Assembly: GCF_019924045.1 (NCBI RefSeq)
Contig: NZ_JAHXBN010000010.1
Location: forward strand, 744,001 to 808,000
From: Dyadobacter fermentans
GTDB lineage: Bacteria; Bacteroidota; Bacteroidia; Cytophagales; Spirosomataceae
Length of the DNA: 64,000 nucleotides
Reading direction: 5' to 3'
Of this stretch, positions 50,085 to 61,300 are shown in pieces. Position 1 is the stretch's first letter. The number at the start of each line of letters is the position of its first letter. Under the pieces are notes generated by a model, which did not search any database, had not been told where the DNA came from, and saw only the letters and a program-made list of their open reading frames with translations. Made by a program: the position numbers and the translations under genes.

Positions 50085-50702
50085 GTGATGCAAATTGCTA
50101 CCTCAACGGGGGAAACCAAAGATCATGATCTATGGCAAAGGATTCGCGTGGGCGATGAGCAAGCCTTTACTGCAATCTTTGAGAAATACCACCGCACACT
50201 TTACAACTACGGCAGCAAGCTTTCGACCAATTCTTCGCTCGTGGAGGACGCTATTCAGGATGTGTTTATCGACATTTGGCGGCTACGACACAACCTTACC
50301 GAGAACGTTACCTCCGTTAAATTTTACCTCTACCGCGCATTGCGCCGCCGCATTCACGTGGCGCTCGACAAGTTTCCTTCTATGGAGGAAATCAGCGAAC
50401 TCGACGACGAGGACACACCCGCAAACCATACCCATTCGGAAGCGATCCTGATCGAGGCGGAATCTTCGTCCGCGCGGGCGCAACGTATACAGGAATTGCT
50501 CGCACAATTGCCCGAACGCCAGCTCGAAGCACTCACACTACGCTATTTCGATGATTTCAGCATTGAAGAAATCGCAGAAATTATGAGTGTGAACGAAAAA
50601 TCTGTCCGTAATTTCATCTATAAGGCCTTGACATCTCTCCGTCAGAGCCGGGAAATGCTGCTGATTTCTTCTCTGATTTTCTGGATGTTACTATTTTTTT
50701 AA
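50085..50702 (+). CDS. ECF RNA polymerase sigma factor
   Basis: A 205-residue sigma-70 factor of the extracytoplasmic function type. Region 2 covers about 20-90 (EQAFTAIFEKYHRTLYNYGSKL, then VEDAIQDVFIDIWRLR), and region 4 covers about 135-185 (LLAQLPERQLEALTLRYFDDFSIEEIAEIMSVNEKSVRNFIYKAL). The hydrophobic C-terminal tail after region 4 is common in Bacteroidota members. It is followed by a FecR anti-sigma factor and a SusC with STN domain, a trans-envelope signalling trio that would switch on this locus when its glycan is bound. Confidence 0.93.
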   Translation: MMQIATSTGETKDHDLWQRIRVGDEQAFTAIFEKYHRTLYNYGSKLSTNSSLVEDAIQDVFIDIWRLRHNLTENVTSVKFYLYRALRRRIHVALDKFPSMEEISELDDEDTPANHTHSEAILIEAESSSARAQRIQELLAQLPERQLEALTLRYFDDFSIEEIAEIMSVNEKSVRNFIYKALTSLRQSREMLLISSLIFWMLLFF

Positions 50703-50794
50703 ATTTTTCTTCAAAAAATTTCATTTTGAAGAGGTCAAATCTGCATTTCGTCGCTCTGTACTATTGAACGACGATTAACTGCATCCCGCGAAAC

Positions 50795-51940
50795 ATGAAG
50801 CATGATCCTTATTCTCTGACCGAGCTGATCAGAAATGAAGAGTTTATCGCCTGGGTAATGCATCCCGACGAACTCAGCGACCGCAAATGGCAGGCGTTCC
50901 TGGAAAAACATCCCAGGAAACGGAAAACCGTTGAATCGGCCAGGGAGTACGTCATTCTGTTGGCGAAGGACACGGGCAGGCACCAGCCTACCCAGAAACA
51001 AAGCGACAGAATGTGGAGCATCGTCGAAAGCCACATGCACGATGAGGCACCGAATCCTCAGGAAAAGGAGCCGGAGGTCGTTTTCAAAACGAGCCGCGGG
51101 CACGGATGGCGCTGGGCACGTGTGGCAGCGTCGGCAGCGTTGATCCTGAGCATTGGCTCGGTGAGCTACTGGTTCTACTATAAGAAGGCGGATGGCCCAT
51201 TGCAGGAAGTAGCCGTGCGCGAGGAGGCGGATTTGCCTAATACCATTCAGAAATACAATGATACCGACAAGCCTATGACCGTATTGCTGCAAGACGGCAG
51301 CTCGGTCGTATTGCAACCGGGGGGAAGGCTGAGCTATTCAGAAGGGGTAAACAGGAAGCGGAGAGAGGTTACTTTGACCGGGAAGGCGTTTTTTGAAATA
51401 GTAAAAAATAAACAAAAGCCGTTCCTGGTGTATAGTTATGGTCTGGCCACGAAAGTACTCGGGACCAGCTTCACCGTCGACGCTTCTTCGGAAAGTAAGG
51501 ATATCAAAGTAGAAGTGCGCACCGGGACGGTTTCGGTGTTTTCTATCAATAACCTGGATAATAGCCAAAAAGAAGCCGTTCTAGACAAACCGGAATTGGA
51601 AGGTGTAACCCTCAATCACGATCAGCGGATCGCATTCTCGAAAGAGAGCGGTAAGATCATATCATTGCCAGCTGTTGTGGAAGCATCTTCGGACAAGGAT
51701 GTTTCAAAACAGCAATTTGTATTTGATGAAACCCCGGTTTCGGAGGTGTTCCGGATACTGGAAAGCGCCTACAATGTCCGGATCGTTTACGACCGGGAAA
51801 AGATGGGCACTTGCCCGCTGAACGCGACTTTGATCGGGCAGCCTTTGAAGGAAAAGCTCGAAGTGATCTGCAATGCGCTCGACGCGCAGTATGAAGTGGC
51901 CGATAACCAGATAACAATCCTGGGAAAAGGATGTAAGTAG
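50795..51940 (+). CDS. FecR family anti-sigma factor
   Basis: A 381-residue inner-membrane protein. The cytoplasmic part (1-105) would hold the ECF sigma factor; one membrane helix lies at about 107-128 (VAASAALILSIGSVSYWFYY). The periplasmic FecR domain spans about 160-275 (DGSSVVLQPGGRLSYSEG..., KPFLVYSYGLATKVLGTSFTVDA), and a DUF4974 domain fills about 308-380 (FVFDETPVSEVFRILESAYNVRIVYD). The periplasmic part should meet the STN domain of the SusC encoded next. Confidence 0.93.
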   Translation: MKHDPYSLTELIRNEEFIAWVMHPDELSDRKWQAFLEKHPRKRKTVESAREYVILLAKDTGRHQPTQKQSDRMWSIVESHMHDEAPNPQEKEPEVVFKTSRGHGWRWARVAASAALILSIGSVSYWFYYKKADGPLQEVAVREEADLPNTIQKYNDTDKPMTVLLQDGSSVVLQPGGRLSYSEGVNRKRREVTLTGKAFFEIVKNKQKPFLVYSYGLATKVLGTSFTVDASSESKDIKVEVRTGTVSVFSINNLDNSQKEAVLDKPELEGVTLNHDQRIAFSKESGKIISLPAVVEASSDKDVSKQQFVFDETPVSEVFRILESAYNVRIVYDREKMGTCPLNATLIGQPLKEKLEVICNALDAQYEVADNQITILGKGCK

Positions 51941-52156
51941 TTTTTGACACCACATATCACATTTTACCCTGAACGCCGCCTATGACGTAACGCTACCGTA
52001 TTGCCTAAAAAATAAAAAAGACCAGCCATGTTCCAGCATGACTGATCCTGGGTTCCCCAACAGTAACGGACATTACTGCACATCCATTTGGACGATGGAT
52101 GAGCCGGGGAAGATTTCGTTGAATAATCTCCTTAAACAACAAATTCATTCAAAAAT

Positions 52157-55100
52157 ATGAAAAAAGTTCGACGACCTGAAGACTTTCTCATCAAGCTCAT
52201 GCGAATCACATTAATGCAATGTATCCTGGCAGGCCTGTTCGCAGGCATTACGTGGGCAAACGACGGGAGGGCTCAATCCGCATTGAACCAGAAGGTTACC
52301 GTTGACATCCGGAACGAGGAGATCAAAACGATTTTTTCGCAGCTGGAAAAGCAGACCAATGCTAAGTTTATATTTAGCTCAAAATTGATCCAATCCGATC
52401 GGAGGGCTTCGGTGAAGGTTAAAAACGGCTCTTTATCGGCCGTTTTGGACGCTTTGCTGAAACCGCTGGAATTGCATTACCGGATAAAGAACGACCTGAT
52501 CGTGATCAGACCCGATCATCCTGAACAAGCCGTTGAGACGGTTTCCGAAGAAATTCCGGTAGTGGAATTCAGTGCTACTACGGTGGATAAATCCATTTCC
52601 GGTGTGGTGAAAGACGAGACTGGTAGCGGATTACCAGGCGTGAGTGTGGTATTGAAGGGTACCCAAACCGGTACTTCAAGTGATGAAAAAGGAAGATACT
52701 CGCTCACTGTTCCTAACGGTGAGCATATTCTGATATTCTCGTTTGTGGGCTTCCTGTCGCAGGAAGTGACGGTGCCATCCGGCCAGAGCGCATTGGATAT
52801 TACGCTGAAAGTGGATAACAAGGCTTTGGAAGAAGTGGTCGTGGTAGGTTATGGTACACAAAGAAAAGAGTCGCTGACGGGCGCGATCGCGACGGTGACG
52901 AGCAAGGATCTCGAACGCGTGCATGGTGGATCAACGGTGAGCTCGGGTTTGGCGGGTAAGATTCCCGGCGTAACGTTCCGTATGCCGGATGGCCGCCCAG
53001 GTGCGAGTGCCAACATCCAGATCCGTAACATGGGTAACCCGTTGTTTGTCATAGACGGAATCCAGCAGGATGCAGGGCAGTTCAACAACATTTCTCCCAA
53101 CGATATTGAGAGCATTTCGGTACTGAAAGATGCTTCTGCGGCCATTTACGGGGTTCGTGCGGCGAATGGGGTAGTGGTGGTTACAACCAAACGCGGTAAA
53201 ATGGGAGCCAAGAATACAGTAAGTCTGGACGCTTATACGGGCTGGCAAAACTGGTCACGATTCCCGAATGTGGTGAACGATTCGTATCAATGGATGCATG
53301 GTAAAGCCGAGGCGGAAATGAATCAATACGGCAAAACGTCGATCACGCAAGCGGAATTAGAAAAATATCGTGCAGGTACGGAAATGGGCTACAAGACATT
53401 TAACTGGAAAGATTTCATTATCAAAAAGAACTCGCCGTTAAATTCCGTCAACCTGAACATGACCGGCGGTTCGGACAAGATCAACTATTACATTTCGGCA
53501 ACGAGGTTACACCAGAACTCGGTATTGGGCCGCGAGTTTACTTTCGACCGTACGAACATTCAAAGCAATGTGGATGCGAAAATCACCGACCGTTTGAAAC
53601 TCGGTGTGCAGATCAACGGCCGTATCGAGAAGCGCGACCAGCCTGGTATCCCCGGTGGTGACGATTATTGGCTCCCGCGTTTTGCTATCCTGCGTAACCG
53701 CCCGTTTGAGCGCCCGTACGCCAACGATAACCCCGAGTATCTGAACGATATCAAGCATAACGAGACCAACTGGGCCTATAACAACAAGAAACTCGGTGGT
53801 TACTGGACCGAATACTGGCGTGTTTTGCAAACCAACTTCTCGGCCGAATACCAGATTCCGGGCGTAAAAGGGCTGAGTGCGAGAGGAATGTACTCCTACT
53901 ACATTGCCGACCGCGTGATGAACGGCCACGAGTACACCTACAAAGCTTACACCTATAACCCGACCGAGGATACCTACACCGTGACCGGCGGTAGCACCAA
54001 TCCATGGCGCGAGCGCGGTACCCGTAAAGTAATGCGCAATGTGTATCAGGGACAGTTGGCTTATAACAACACATTTGGAAAACACACAGTGGGCGCCACA
54101 TTCGTGTCGGAATGGCAGGATGAGCGCACGCAGGACCAGTGGGTACATGCAGTTCCTAAAACAAACGTGCTGCCGTTGATCTACTTCCCGACCGTAGATA
54201 CCTACAACGACAGTGATACAGAGCTGGCACGTATAGGGTATATCGGTAGGGTTAATTACGACTACGCCGGCAAATATTACCTCGAAGTTTCGGCTCGTCG
54301 CGATGCTTCCTGGAAGTTCGCGCCGGACCGTCGCGTGGGATACTTCCCTTCGGCGTCGGTGGGATGGAGGATTTCGGAAGAAGATTTTTTCAAAAAGATC
54401 ATTGGCGAGCGCAGCATTCTGGATGACCTGAAATTCAGAGGGTCATATGGTATCCTTGGAGATGACAACATTCTTTTCAATAATGATCCCAACAGACCAT
54501 TGAGCCCGTATGCTTACCTGCCTGGGTACGACTATAACAAAGGCAACGTAATTCTGAGCGGCAATGCGGTGGTTACAAGTCGTGACAAAGGCCAGATTAT
54601 CAACAACATTTCCTGGTTCAAAAGTAAGATCACCGACCTCGGCGCGGATTTCTCTTTTCTTGGAACGAAAATTACCGGTAGCGTCGATTACTTCTACCGG
54701 CTGCGCACAGGATTGCTGGGTCGTAAATACGATATCCTGGTCCCCAGCGAACTGGGTTATTCATTGCCTGATGAAAACGTGAACAGCGATTCGCAGCAGG
54801 GTTGGGAAGGGGCGCTTACATACAATGGCAAAGCGGGTAATATCAACTACTCCATCGGTGGAAACGTATCGTTCTCTCGAAGCAAATTCGTATCGTCGTA
54901 CAAGCCTATTTTCAACAACTCGTGGGACCGCTACCGGGCTTCCGGCGAAGATCGCTACACCAACATTTTCTGGGGGCTTGAAGCGATTGGCCAGTTCCAG
55001 TCGCAGCAGGAGATTGCCGAATACCCCGTCAATATCGATGGACAAGGCAACCGTACATTGCTACCGGGTGATTTGATTTACAAGGATTTGAACGGCGATA

Positions 55101-55657
55101 ATGTGATCGACGGATACGATCAGCGGCCGATCGGCTACAATGCTACCGGCCAACCGAATGTCAATTTCGGGTTGAATTTCTCTGTAAGCTGGAAGGGGAT
55201 AGGCTTCGTAGCCGACTTCTCGGGAGGCGGCATGTATTCCTGGAATCAGAACTACGAGCAACGCTGGCCATACCAGAACGAAGGTGCATTGAACAGCATT
55301 TTCCTCGACAGATGGCACCGCACCGATCCGTTCGATGTGAACAGCCAGTGGATTCCCGGAAAATATCCTGCGCTGCGCTATAACGACAAAGACCATAGCA
55401 ACAACAGGAATTCGACTTTCTGGCTGCATAATGTGAAGTACATCCGTGCAAGAACGATCGAGCTCAGCTACTCACTGCCTAAGTCGGTGCTGGAAAAGCT
55501 GAAAATGTCACGTGCCCGGTTCTATATCAATGGGTATAACCTGTTCTCTATCGACAACTTGAAGAAGTTTGGTGTTGACCCCGAAATCCAGGATGACAAC
55601 GGATTACAGTATCCGCAGAACAAGTTCGTGAACGTGGGCATCAACCTATCTATTTAA
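52157..55657 (+). CDS. SusC/RagA TonB-linked outer-membrane transporter with STN domain
   Basis: A 1166-residue receptor. After an N-terminal signal (about 1-40) comes an STN/secretin-like domain at about 46-118 (IKTIFSQLEKQTNAKFIFSS), a carboxypeptidase D-like regulatory domain at about 148-225 (SGVVKDETGSGLPGVSVVLKGT), the SusC motif EEVVVVGYGTQRKESLTGA, the plug, and a long barrel ending in NKFVNVGINLSI. The STN domain marks it as a signalling transducer for the FecR/sigma pair just upstream. It pairs with the SusD lipoprotein that begins 17 bp after its stop. The glycan is not evident. Confidence 0.96.
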   Translation: MKKVRRPEDFLIKLMRITLMQCILAGLFAGITWANDGRAQSALNQKVTVDIRNEEIKTIFSQLEKQTNAKFIFSSKLIQSDRRASVKVKNGSLSAVLDALLKPLELHYRIKNDLIVIRPDHPEQAVETVSEEIPVVEFSATTVDKSISGVVKDETGSGLPGVSVVLKGTQTGTSSDEKGRYSLTVPNGEHILIFSFVGFLSQEVTVPSGQSALDITLKVDNKALEEVVVVGYGTQRKESLTGAIATVTSKDLERVHGGSTVSSGLAGKIPGVTFRMPDGRPGASANIQIRNMGNPLFVIDGIQQDAGQFNNISPNDIESISVLKDASAAIYGVRAANGVVVVTTKRGKMGAKNTVSLDAYTGWQNWSRFPNVVNDSYQWMHGKAEAEMNQYGKTSITQAELEKYRAGTEMGYKTFNWKDFIIKKNSPLNSVNLNMTGGSDKINYYISATRLHQNSVLGREFTFDRTNIQSNVDAKITDRLKLGVQINGRIEKRDQPGIPGGDDYWLPRFAILRNRPFERPYANDNPEYLNDIKHNETNWAYNNKKLGGYWTEYWRVLQTNFSAEYQIPGVKGLSARGMYSYYIADRVMNGHEYTYKAYTYNPTEDTYTVTGGSTNPWRERGTRKVMRNVYQGQLAYNNTFGKHTVGATFVSEWQDERTQDQWVHAVPKTNVLPLIYFPTVDTYNDSDTELARIGYIGRVNYDYAGKYYLEVSARRDASWKFAPDRRVGYFPSASVGWRISEEDFFKKIIGERSILDDLKFRGSYGILGDDNILFNNDPNRPLSPYAYLPGYDYNKGNVILSGNAVVTSRDKGQIINNISWFKSKITDLGADFSFLGTKITGSVDYFYRLRTGLLGRKYDILVPSELGYSLPDENVNSDSQQGWEGALTYNGKAGNINYSIGGNVSFSRSKFVSSYKPIFNNSWDRYRASGEDRYTNIFWGLEAIGQFQSQQEIAEYPVNIDGQGNRTLLPGDLIYKDLNGDNVIDGYDQRPIGYNATGQPNVNFGLNFSVSWKGIGFVADFSGGGMYSWNQNYEQRWPYQNEGALNSIFLDRWHRTDPFDVNSQWIPGKYPALRYNDKDHSNNRNSTFWLHNVKYIRARTIELSYSLPKSVLEKLKMSRARFYINGYNLFSIDNLKKFGVDPEIQDDNGLQYPQNKFVNVGINLSI

Positions 55658-55674
55658 ACCGATTGGAATTCAAC

Positions 55675-57582
55675 ATGAAAAAGATATTTCAAATACTATC
55701 GATTGCTGTATTGACCCTGGGTTGGAGCTGTAACGACGACGAATTCCTGAACCGTCCGCCTACCGGCCAGCTTTCCGAAGATCAGATCTGGAACGACGAA
55801 GGCCAGGTGCTTTCCGTACTGGGCGATTTGTATAACCGTTATGTAGATATTTCGACTTTCAAAACCATTAACGACGTTCCGGGATGGACGACTGTGAGCG
55901 ATTTTAATGAGGCATTCTGGTCCGAAGCGGGCCGCTATAACAACTTCCAGAACAGCGGCTGGGACGTGCGGTCGTGGAGCGCGTGGGATTATGGTTATAT
56001 CCGCGAAATGAACCTGTTTATCCGGAAATGCACCGCGGCCGAAAAGCTCGCACCGGCAGTTCGCGAGCGTTACCTGGCCGAAGCACGCTTTTTGAGAGCA
56101 TCCTACTATTTCGAACTCGTGAAAAGAATGGGCGGCGTGCCGTTGATCCTCGAACCGATGGTGTACGATTTCAGCGGCGATCCTTCTTACCTGCAGCATC
56201 CGCGGGCCAAGGAGTCGGAGATCTATGATTTCGTGATTAAAGAGGCTGAGGAAATTAAAGACAAATTGCCTGCCAGCGTGGCGGAGAAATCGCGGGCTAC
56301 CAAAGCCGCGGCATTGGCTATGCAGGTTCGCGCAGCTATTTACGCAGGTTCCATCGCGAAATATGGCGTGAACACGCCTCAGGTTTCGCTGCCGGGCGGG
56401 GAGGTAGGTATTCCGGCCAGTGCGGCTAATGGTTATTATACCAAAGCGCTGGCGGCTGCGAAGGAGATCATTTCAGGCAATGCGGGAGCTTATGCGTTGT
56501 ATACCAAAAAGCCCGATCTGTCCGAAAACTTTGCCAGCATTTTCTATGATAAGGCTAATAATTCGGAAGTAATTTTTGTAGAGGATTTCAAACTGCAAAG
56601 CGGGAAGGTGCATTACTTCACCGGCTGGAACCAGCCCCGCTACGGTGCCGAGGAAGAGGAAGGCGGCCGCATTAACCCGTCGCTGCAACTCGTGGAGGCA
56701 TTTGAAAAACTTGACAATACTTTCGCGCCGATCCCGACCACCAATGCGAACGGAACGCCGATTTACTACACCGAGCAAACCGACATCTTTGCAGGCCGCG
56801 ACGCCCGCCTCGGCGGAACAATCATGCTGCCGGGAACTACCTTCAAAGGTCGCAAAGTCGATATTTGGGCCGGTTACCAGCTGGCAAACGGCACGATTAT
56901 CAGCGGGGACGACCGCGGTGCGCAAAAAACGTTGCCCGGCAAAACAGTACCTGAGCAAGTCGTAGGTTTCGACGGCCCGATCGACGGCTTCGAATTCACC
57001 GCCCAAACGGGTTTCTACCTTCGCAAGTACCTCGATCCCGTCGTAGGCTCTGGCCAACGCGGGGTGAACAGCGAGGTGTGGCTCGTTCGCTATCGTTTTG
57101 CAGAAGTGCTTCTGAATGCAGCAGAAGCCGCATTTGAGCTCGGCCAGGCAGCAGAGGCGGCGGGTTATATGAACCAGGTCCGTGCACGTGCCGGGTTGGT
57201 AACGCCTTTGAAAGCATCCGAAATCAATTTCGACCGCCTCGTACACGAGCGCCGTGTGGAGCTCGCATTTGAGGGACATTTGCTTTTTGATATGAAAAGA
57301 TGGCGGATCGCGCACCAGATCCTGGACGGCAATGCAATTACTGCTGCCGAGCTTTCCAAAGACCTCGGCAAAGCTACCAAGCGCAACACCCAGCCGTGGG
57401 GATTATGGTCGTACAAAATCTACGATCCGGGCTCGCCCAACAACGGCAAATGGATTTACAAGCAGGTTAAACTCAGCCGCGTAACCGGCGCCGACCGCTT
57501 CCAGTTGGGGAACTACTATTCGTACATCGACGACGCGATTATCAGCAACAACCCCAAGCTCGTCAGAAATCCGAACCAATAG
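55675..57582 (+). CDS. RagB/SusD family nutrient-binding lipoprotein
   Basis: A 635-residue surface lipoprotein. The signal MKKIFQILSIAVLTLGWSC has its lipidated cysteine at residue 19. TPR-type helices of SusD are recognisable (AEARFLRASYYFELVKRMGGVPLI, KAAALAMQVRAAIYAGSIAKYG), and the C-terminal signature RYRFAEVLLNAAEAAFELGQ...MNQVRARAGL, LVHERRVELAFEGHLLFDMKRWR is intact. It closes over the SusC pore and delivers the glycan. ATG 55675 is chosen because it starts the signal peptide; an upstream TTG would add four residues. Confidence 0.96.
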   Translation: MKKIFQILSIAVLTLGWSCNDDEFLNRPPTGQLSEDQIWNDEGQVLSVLGDLYNRYVDISTFKTINDVPGWTTVSDFNEAFWSEAGRYNNFQNSGWDVRSWSAWDYGYIREMNLFIRKCTAAEKLAPAVRERYLAEARFLRASYYFELVKRMGGVPLILEPMVYDFSGDPSYLQHPRAKESEIYDFVIKEAEEIKDKLPASVAEKSRATKAAALAMQVRAAIYAGSIAKYGVNTPQVSLPGGEVGIPASAANGYYTKALAAAKEIISGNAGAYALYTKKPDLSENFASIFYDKANNSEVIFVEDFKLQSGKVHYFTGWNQPRYGAEEEEGGRINPSLQLVEAFEKLDNTFAPIPTTNANGTPIYYTEQTDIFAGRDARLGGTIMLPGTTFKGRKVDIWAGYQLANGTIISGDDRGAQKTLPGKTVPEQVVGFDGPIDGFEFTAQTGFYLRKYLDPVVGSGQRGVNSEVWLVRYRFAEVLLNAAEAAFELGQAAEAAGYMNQVRARAGLVTPLKASEINFDRLVHERRVELAFEGHLLFDMKRWRIAHQILDGNAITAAELSKDLGKATKRNTQPWGLWSYKIYDPGSPNNGKWIYKQVKLSRVTGADRFQLGNYYSYIDDAIISNNPKLVRNPNQ

Positions 57583-57609
57583 ACCATCACATTCAAACGA
57601 TACGATATC

Positions 57610-58311
57610 ATGAAGACCAGATTTCATATTATGCCGCTTGTCGCGATGGTAGCGCTCTTGGCGGCTTGCGAAAAGGACAACTATACCGAGCCGAAATCCA
57701 TGCTTTCGGGCAAGATCGTTTACAAAGGGGAGCCGGTGGGTGTTGAAGAAGGACAGGTTCGCCTGCAACTCTGGCAGCCTGGCTTTGGAAAGCTGGCTGC
57801 CATCGACGCGCCTGTTTCGCAGAGCGGTTCCTACTCGGCGCTTTTGTTTGACGGAAATTACAAACTGGTTTTTCCCAAAAACCGCGGGCCGTTCAAGACC
57901 ATCGTGAAAGACGCTGCTGCGAAAGACACGTTGTTTGTAAAGCTGGCAGGCAACCAGGCGCTCGATGTGGAAGTAATGCCTTACTACATGATCCGCACGC
58001 CGCAGTTTTCAGGTGGTGAAAGTAAGGTGAATGTTTCGCTCAAACTCGAAAAAATCCTTACCGGTGCCGAGGGTAAAGACATCGAAAGGGTCTCATTATA
58101 TGTGAACAAAACCGATTTTGTTGCGCGCGCTACCAACGTGGCTGTGACCGACGTGCCCGGGGCCGACATCAAAGACTTGAATGCGATCAACCTCACCGCC
58201 ACCGTACCAACGCTTTCGCCTGCCCAGAACTACGTGTTCGCCCGGGTAGGTGTGAAGATCAAAGATGTGGAGGACATGGTTTTCTCGCCGGTCCAGAAAG
58301 TCAATTTGTAA
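57610..58311 (+). CDS. DUF3823 lipoprotein
   Basis: A 233-residue lipoprotein (signal MKTRFHIMPLVAMVALLAAC, Cys20). It has two beta domains of the DUF3823 type: about 30-115 (LSGKIVYKGEPVGVEEGQVRLQLWQPGFG..., SGSYSALLFDGNYKLVFPKNRGPF) and about 125-233 (YYMIRTPQFSGGESKVNVSLKLEKI). Such proteins regularly follow SusC/SusD pairs and are thought to be surface glycan-binding proteins of the complex. It lies 27 bp after susD. Confidence 0.88.
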   Translation: MKTRFHIMPLVAMVALLAACEKDNYTEPKSMLSGKIVYKGEPVGVEEGQVRLQLWQPGFGKLAAIDAPVSQSGSYSALLFDGNYKLVFPKNRGPFKTIVKDAAAKDTLFVKLAGNQALDVEVMPYYMIRTPQFSGGESKVNVSLKLEKILTGAEGKDIERVSLYVNKTDFVARATNVAVTDVPGADIKDLNAINLTATVPTLSPAQNYVFARVGVKIKDVEDMVFSPVQKVNL

Positions 58312-58360
58312 GGATTGATTCCAATACTAAAACCGAAACGTTTCTTTAAAATCAATTTGA

Positions 58361-61300
58361 ATGAGGAATTACATTGCACTTTTGCTTGTCGGGCTCATGG
58401 CGCTGGCATGTGCAAAGAGTAAGCCTGGGGCGCCAGCTGTAAAAGCTGGCGCTTCCAAAGGCCGCAGGGCCGAAGTATTGTTCCTGGGGCACAACAGCAA
58501 GCACCACGATTCGGGCAAATACGCGCCGTGGCTGTCGATCAAGCTGTTCAAAAGCGGGATTAATATGTCGTACACGACTAATCCCAACGATATTAATCCT
58601 GAAAATCTGGCTAAATATGACGGACTGATTATCTACGCCAATCACGATTCGCTCTCGCCTTCGCAGGAAAGTGCCATGAAAGCATTCGTTGAAGGCGGCA
58701 AAGGCCTTATCCCGATCCATTCGGCTTCCGGCTGTTTCCGGAATTCTTCCTGGTATATCAAAACAATAGGCGGCCAGTTCGCTTCCCACAAGACGGGGTC
58801 ATTTAAAAACACTATTCTAAAACCGGAACACCAGGTCATGAAAGGCATTACCGACTTTCAGACCTGGGATGAAACTTACGTCCACAAAAACCTGAACCCG
58901 GACAAAACCGTCCTGGGCGAGCGGGTGGAAGGCCGCCTGGAAGGCGATGTGCACGAGCCTTACACATGGGTGCGCAACGAGGGTAAAGGCCGTGTGTTTT
59001 ACACCGCCTACGGCCATGAGGACAGCACCTGGACGAACAAAGGCTTTCTCGACCTGGTCAGAAACGGCGTGCTATGGGCTATCGGCGACCAGGTACAAGC
59101 GCAAATTGCCGCATTGAACCTGCCCGACGTCGATATTTACAACTCCGATACGATTTCGCATTACACCAAACGTCATGTGGTGCCGAAAATGCAGGAATCG
59201 CTTTCACCGGCAGAATCCAATAAGCTGACGCAGATTCCACCTGATTTTGAAATACAACTTTTTGCATCGGAGCCCGACATTACCAACCCCATTGCGATGT
59301 CATGGGATGAGCGCGGGCGGCTCTGGGTGGTTGAATCGGTCGATTATCCCAATACATTCAAGGAAACCGACGGCGCTTCCAACGACCGCATTAAGATTTG
59401 CGAGGATACCAATGGCGACGGTAAAGCCGACAAATTCACTGTCTTCGCCGACAAGCTGAACATTCCTACCAGCATGGTATTTTCCAACGGCGGCGTGATC
59501 GTTTCCATGGCGCCGGACTTCGTGTTTTTGAAAGACACCAACGGTGATGATGTGGCCGATGTACGTGAGGTGATCATGACAGGCTGGGGCAAGAACGATA
59601 CCCACGCCGGGCCTTCCAACCTGCAATATGGTTTCGACAACAAAATCTGGGGCGTACTGGGTTACTCCGCTTTCAACGGCACTATCAACGGCAGGAAGAT
59701 GAGCTTCTCGCAGGGGCTTTACAATTTCAAACCGGACGGAAAAGAGTTTGAATACCTAGGCAGCAGCAGCAACAACACCTGGGGGCTGGGCATCACCGAG
59801 GATAACAACGTATTCCTTTCCACCGCCAACAACACCCACAGTGCATTCTTTTCAATGCCGGGAAGGTTAATGCAGCGTACATTAGGAGAAGAGCAGCCGT
59901 CGGTGCAAGCGATTCAGAAGATCGACGGGCATTATGACGCCCACGCCGTGACGCCGAACCTTCGTCAGGTAGATGTGGTAGGAGGTTTCACATCCGCCGC
60001 GGGCCACCATTTTTACACAGCCAGAAACTATCCGAAAGAGTACTGGAACCGCATCGCACTGGTGACCGAACCGACGATCCGCTTGATACACAAAGCCATT
60101 CTCGAACCGGACGGCGCGGGTTTTAAGGAAAAAGACGGCTGGAACTTCATGGCCAGCTCCGACGAGTGGTTCGGCCCGGTACAAGCCGAAGTAGGCCCGG
60201 ACGGAGCCGTATGGGTGGCCGATTGGTACAACTTCATTATCCAGCACAATGTGTTCGTACCGGCGCAATCACCTTCAAAATTCATTCTTCCGTTCGAAGA
60301 GCAACCACACGGTCCGGGCAATGCATTCAGCAGCCCGATGCGTGATTTGAACCACGGTCGTATTTACAGGATTGTTTACAAAAACGGCAAGAAATCGCCG
60401 GCATTGAAACTCTCCAAAGACGACCTGCCGGGACTGGTGGCCGCATTGGAAAACGACAATATGTTCTGGCGAATGACCGCGCAGCGCTTGCTTGTGGAAT
60501 CGAAAAAACTGTCGGTACTGCCGGATTTGTATAAGATCATTAATAATCCGAAAGTTGATGAAATAGGCCTGAATAGCCCAGCTGTACACGCATTATGGAC
60601 ATTGCACGGCCTGGGTGCATTAGACGGTTCCAATGCGGAGGCATTGCAAGTGGCGAGCAAAGCATTGACCCACCCGGCAGCGGGCGTACGCAAAGCAGCG
60701 GCCAGCGTATTGCCGAAACAGGAGCAGAGTTTTGAAATGCTTGAAAAAGGCATGAAAGATGCTAATCTGAATACACGACTGAGTGTATTCGTAGCGATCG
60801 CCGAGTTGCCGGCCTCCGAAAAAGCAGGGGCAGCCATTTACCAGGTATCTCTCGACGAGCAGAATGCGAAGGACCCCTGGCTTTCACGCGCCATTCTCGC
60901 GGCGGCCATCCAGCACGAGAAGGGCTTCCTGGCCGCAGCCGGCAAGCAATCGCAGCCATCCGCACTGACGTCGCAGGTAACCGAAGCGTTGAGCAGAGAA
61001 GTATATCCATTGGGCAGAAGAAACACATTGCAATTCCCGCCGGATGTTTCGGGCAAAGAAATCACGATCCGTGCTAGCATTACCAAGGGGCGCGATCGTG
61101 CATTGCAGGGCTTCATCGCAGGCCAGGGTGGAAAGGACGGTGGTTATGCGCTGTACATCCAGGACGGCAAGCTGATCATGGCCGTGAAGCAGCATGGCAT
61201 GCTAAGCAAAGCATCGACGACGGACCCGTTGCCCGACAAGTTCGATGTGGTGGCAAGCCTTACGGAAGGTGGTAATATCCGCATCGAAATCGACGGGAAG

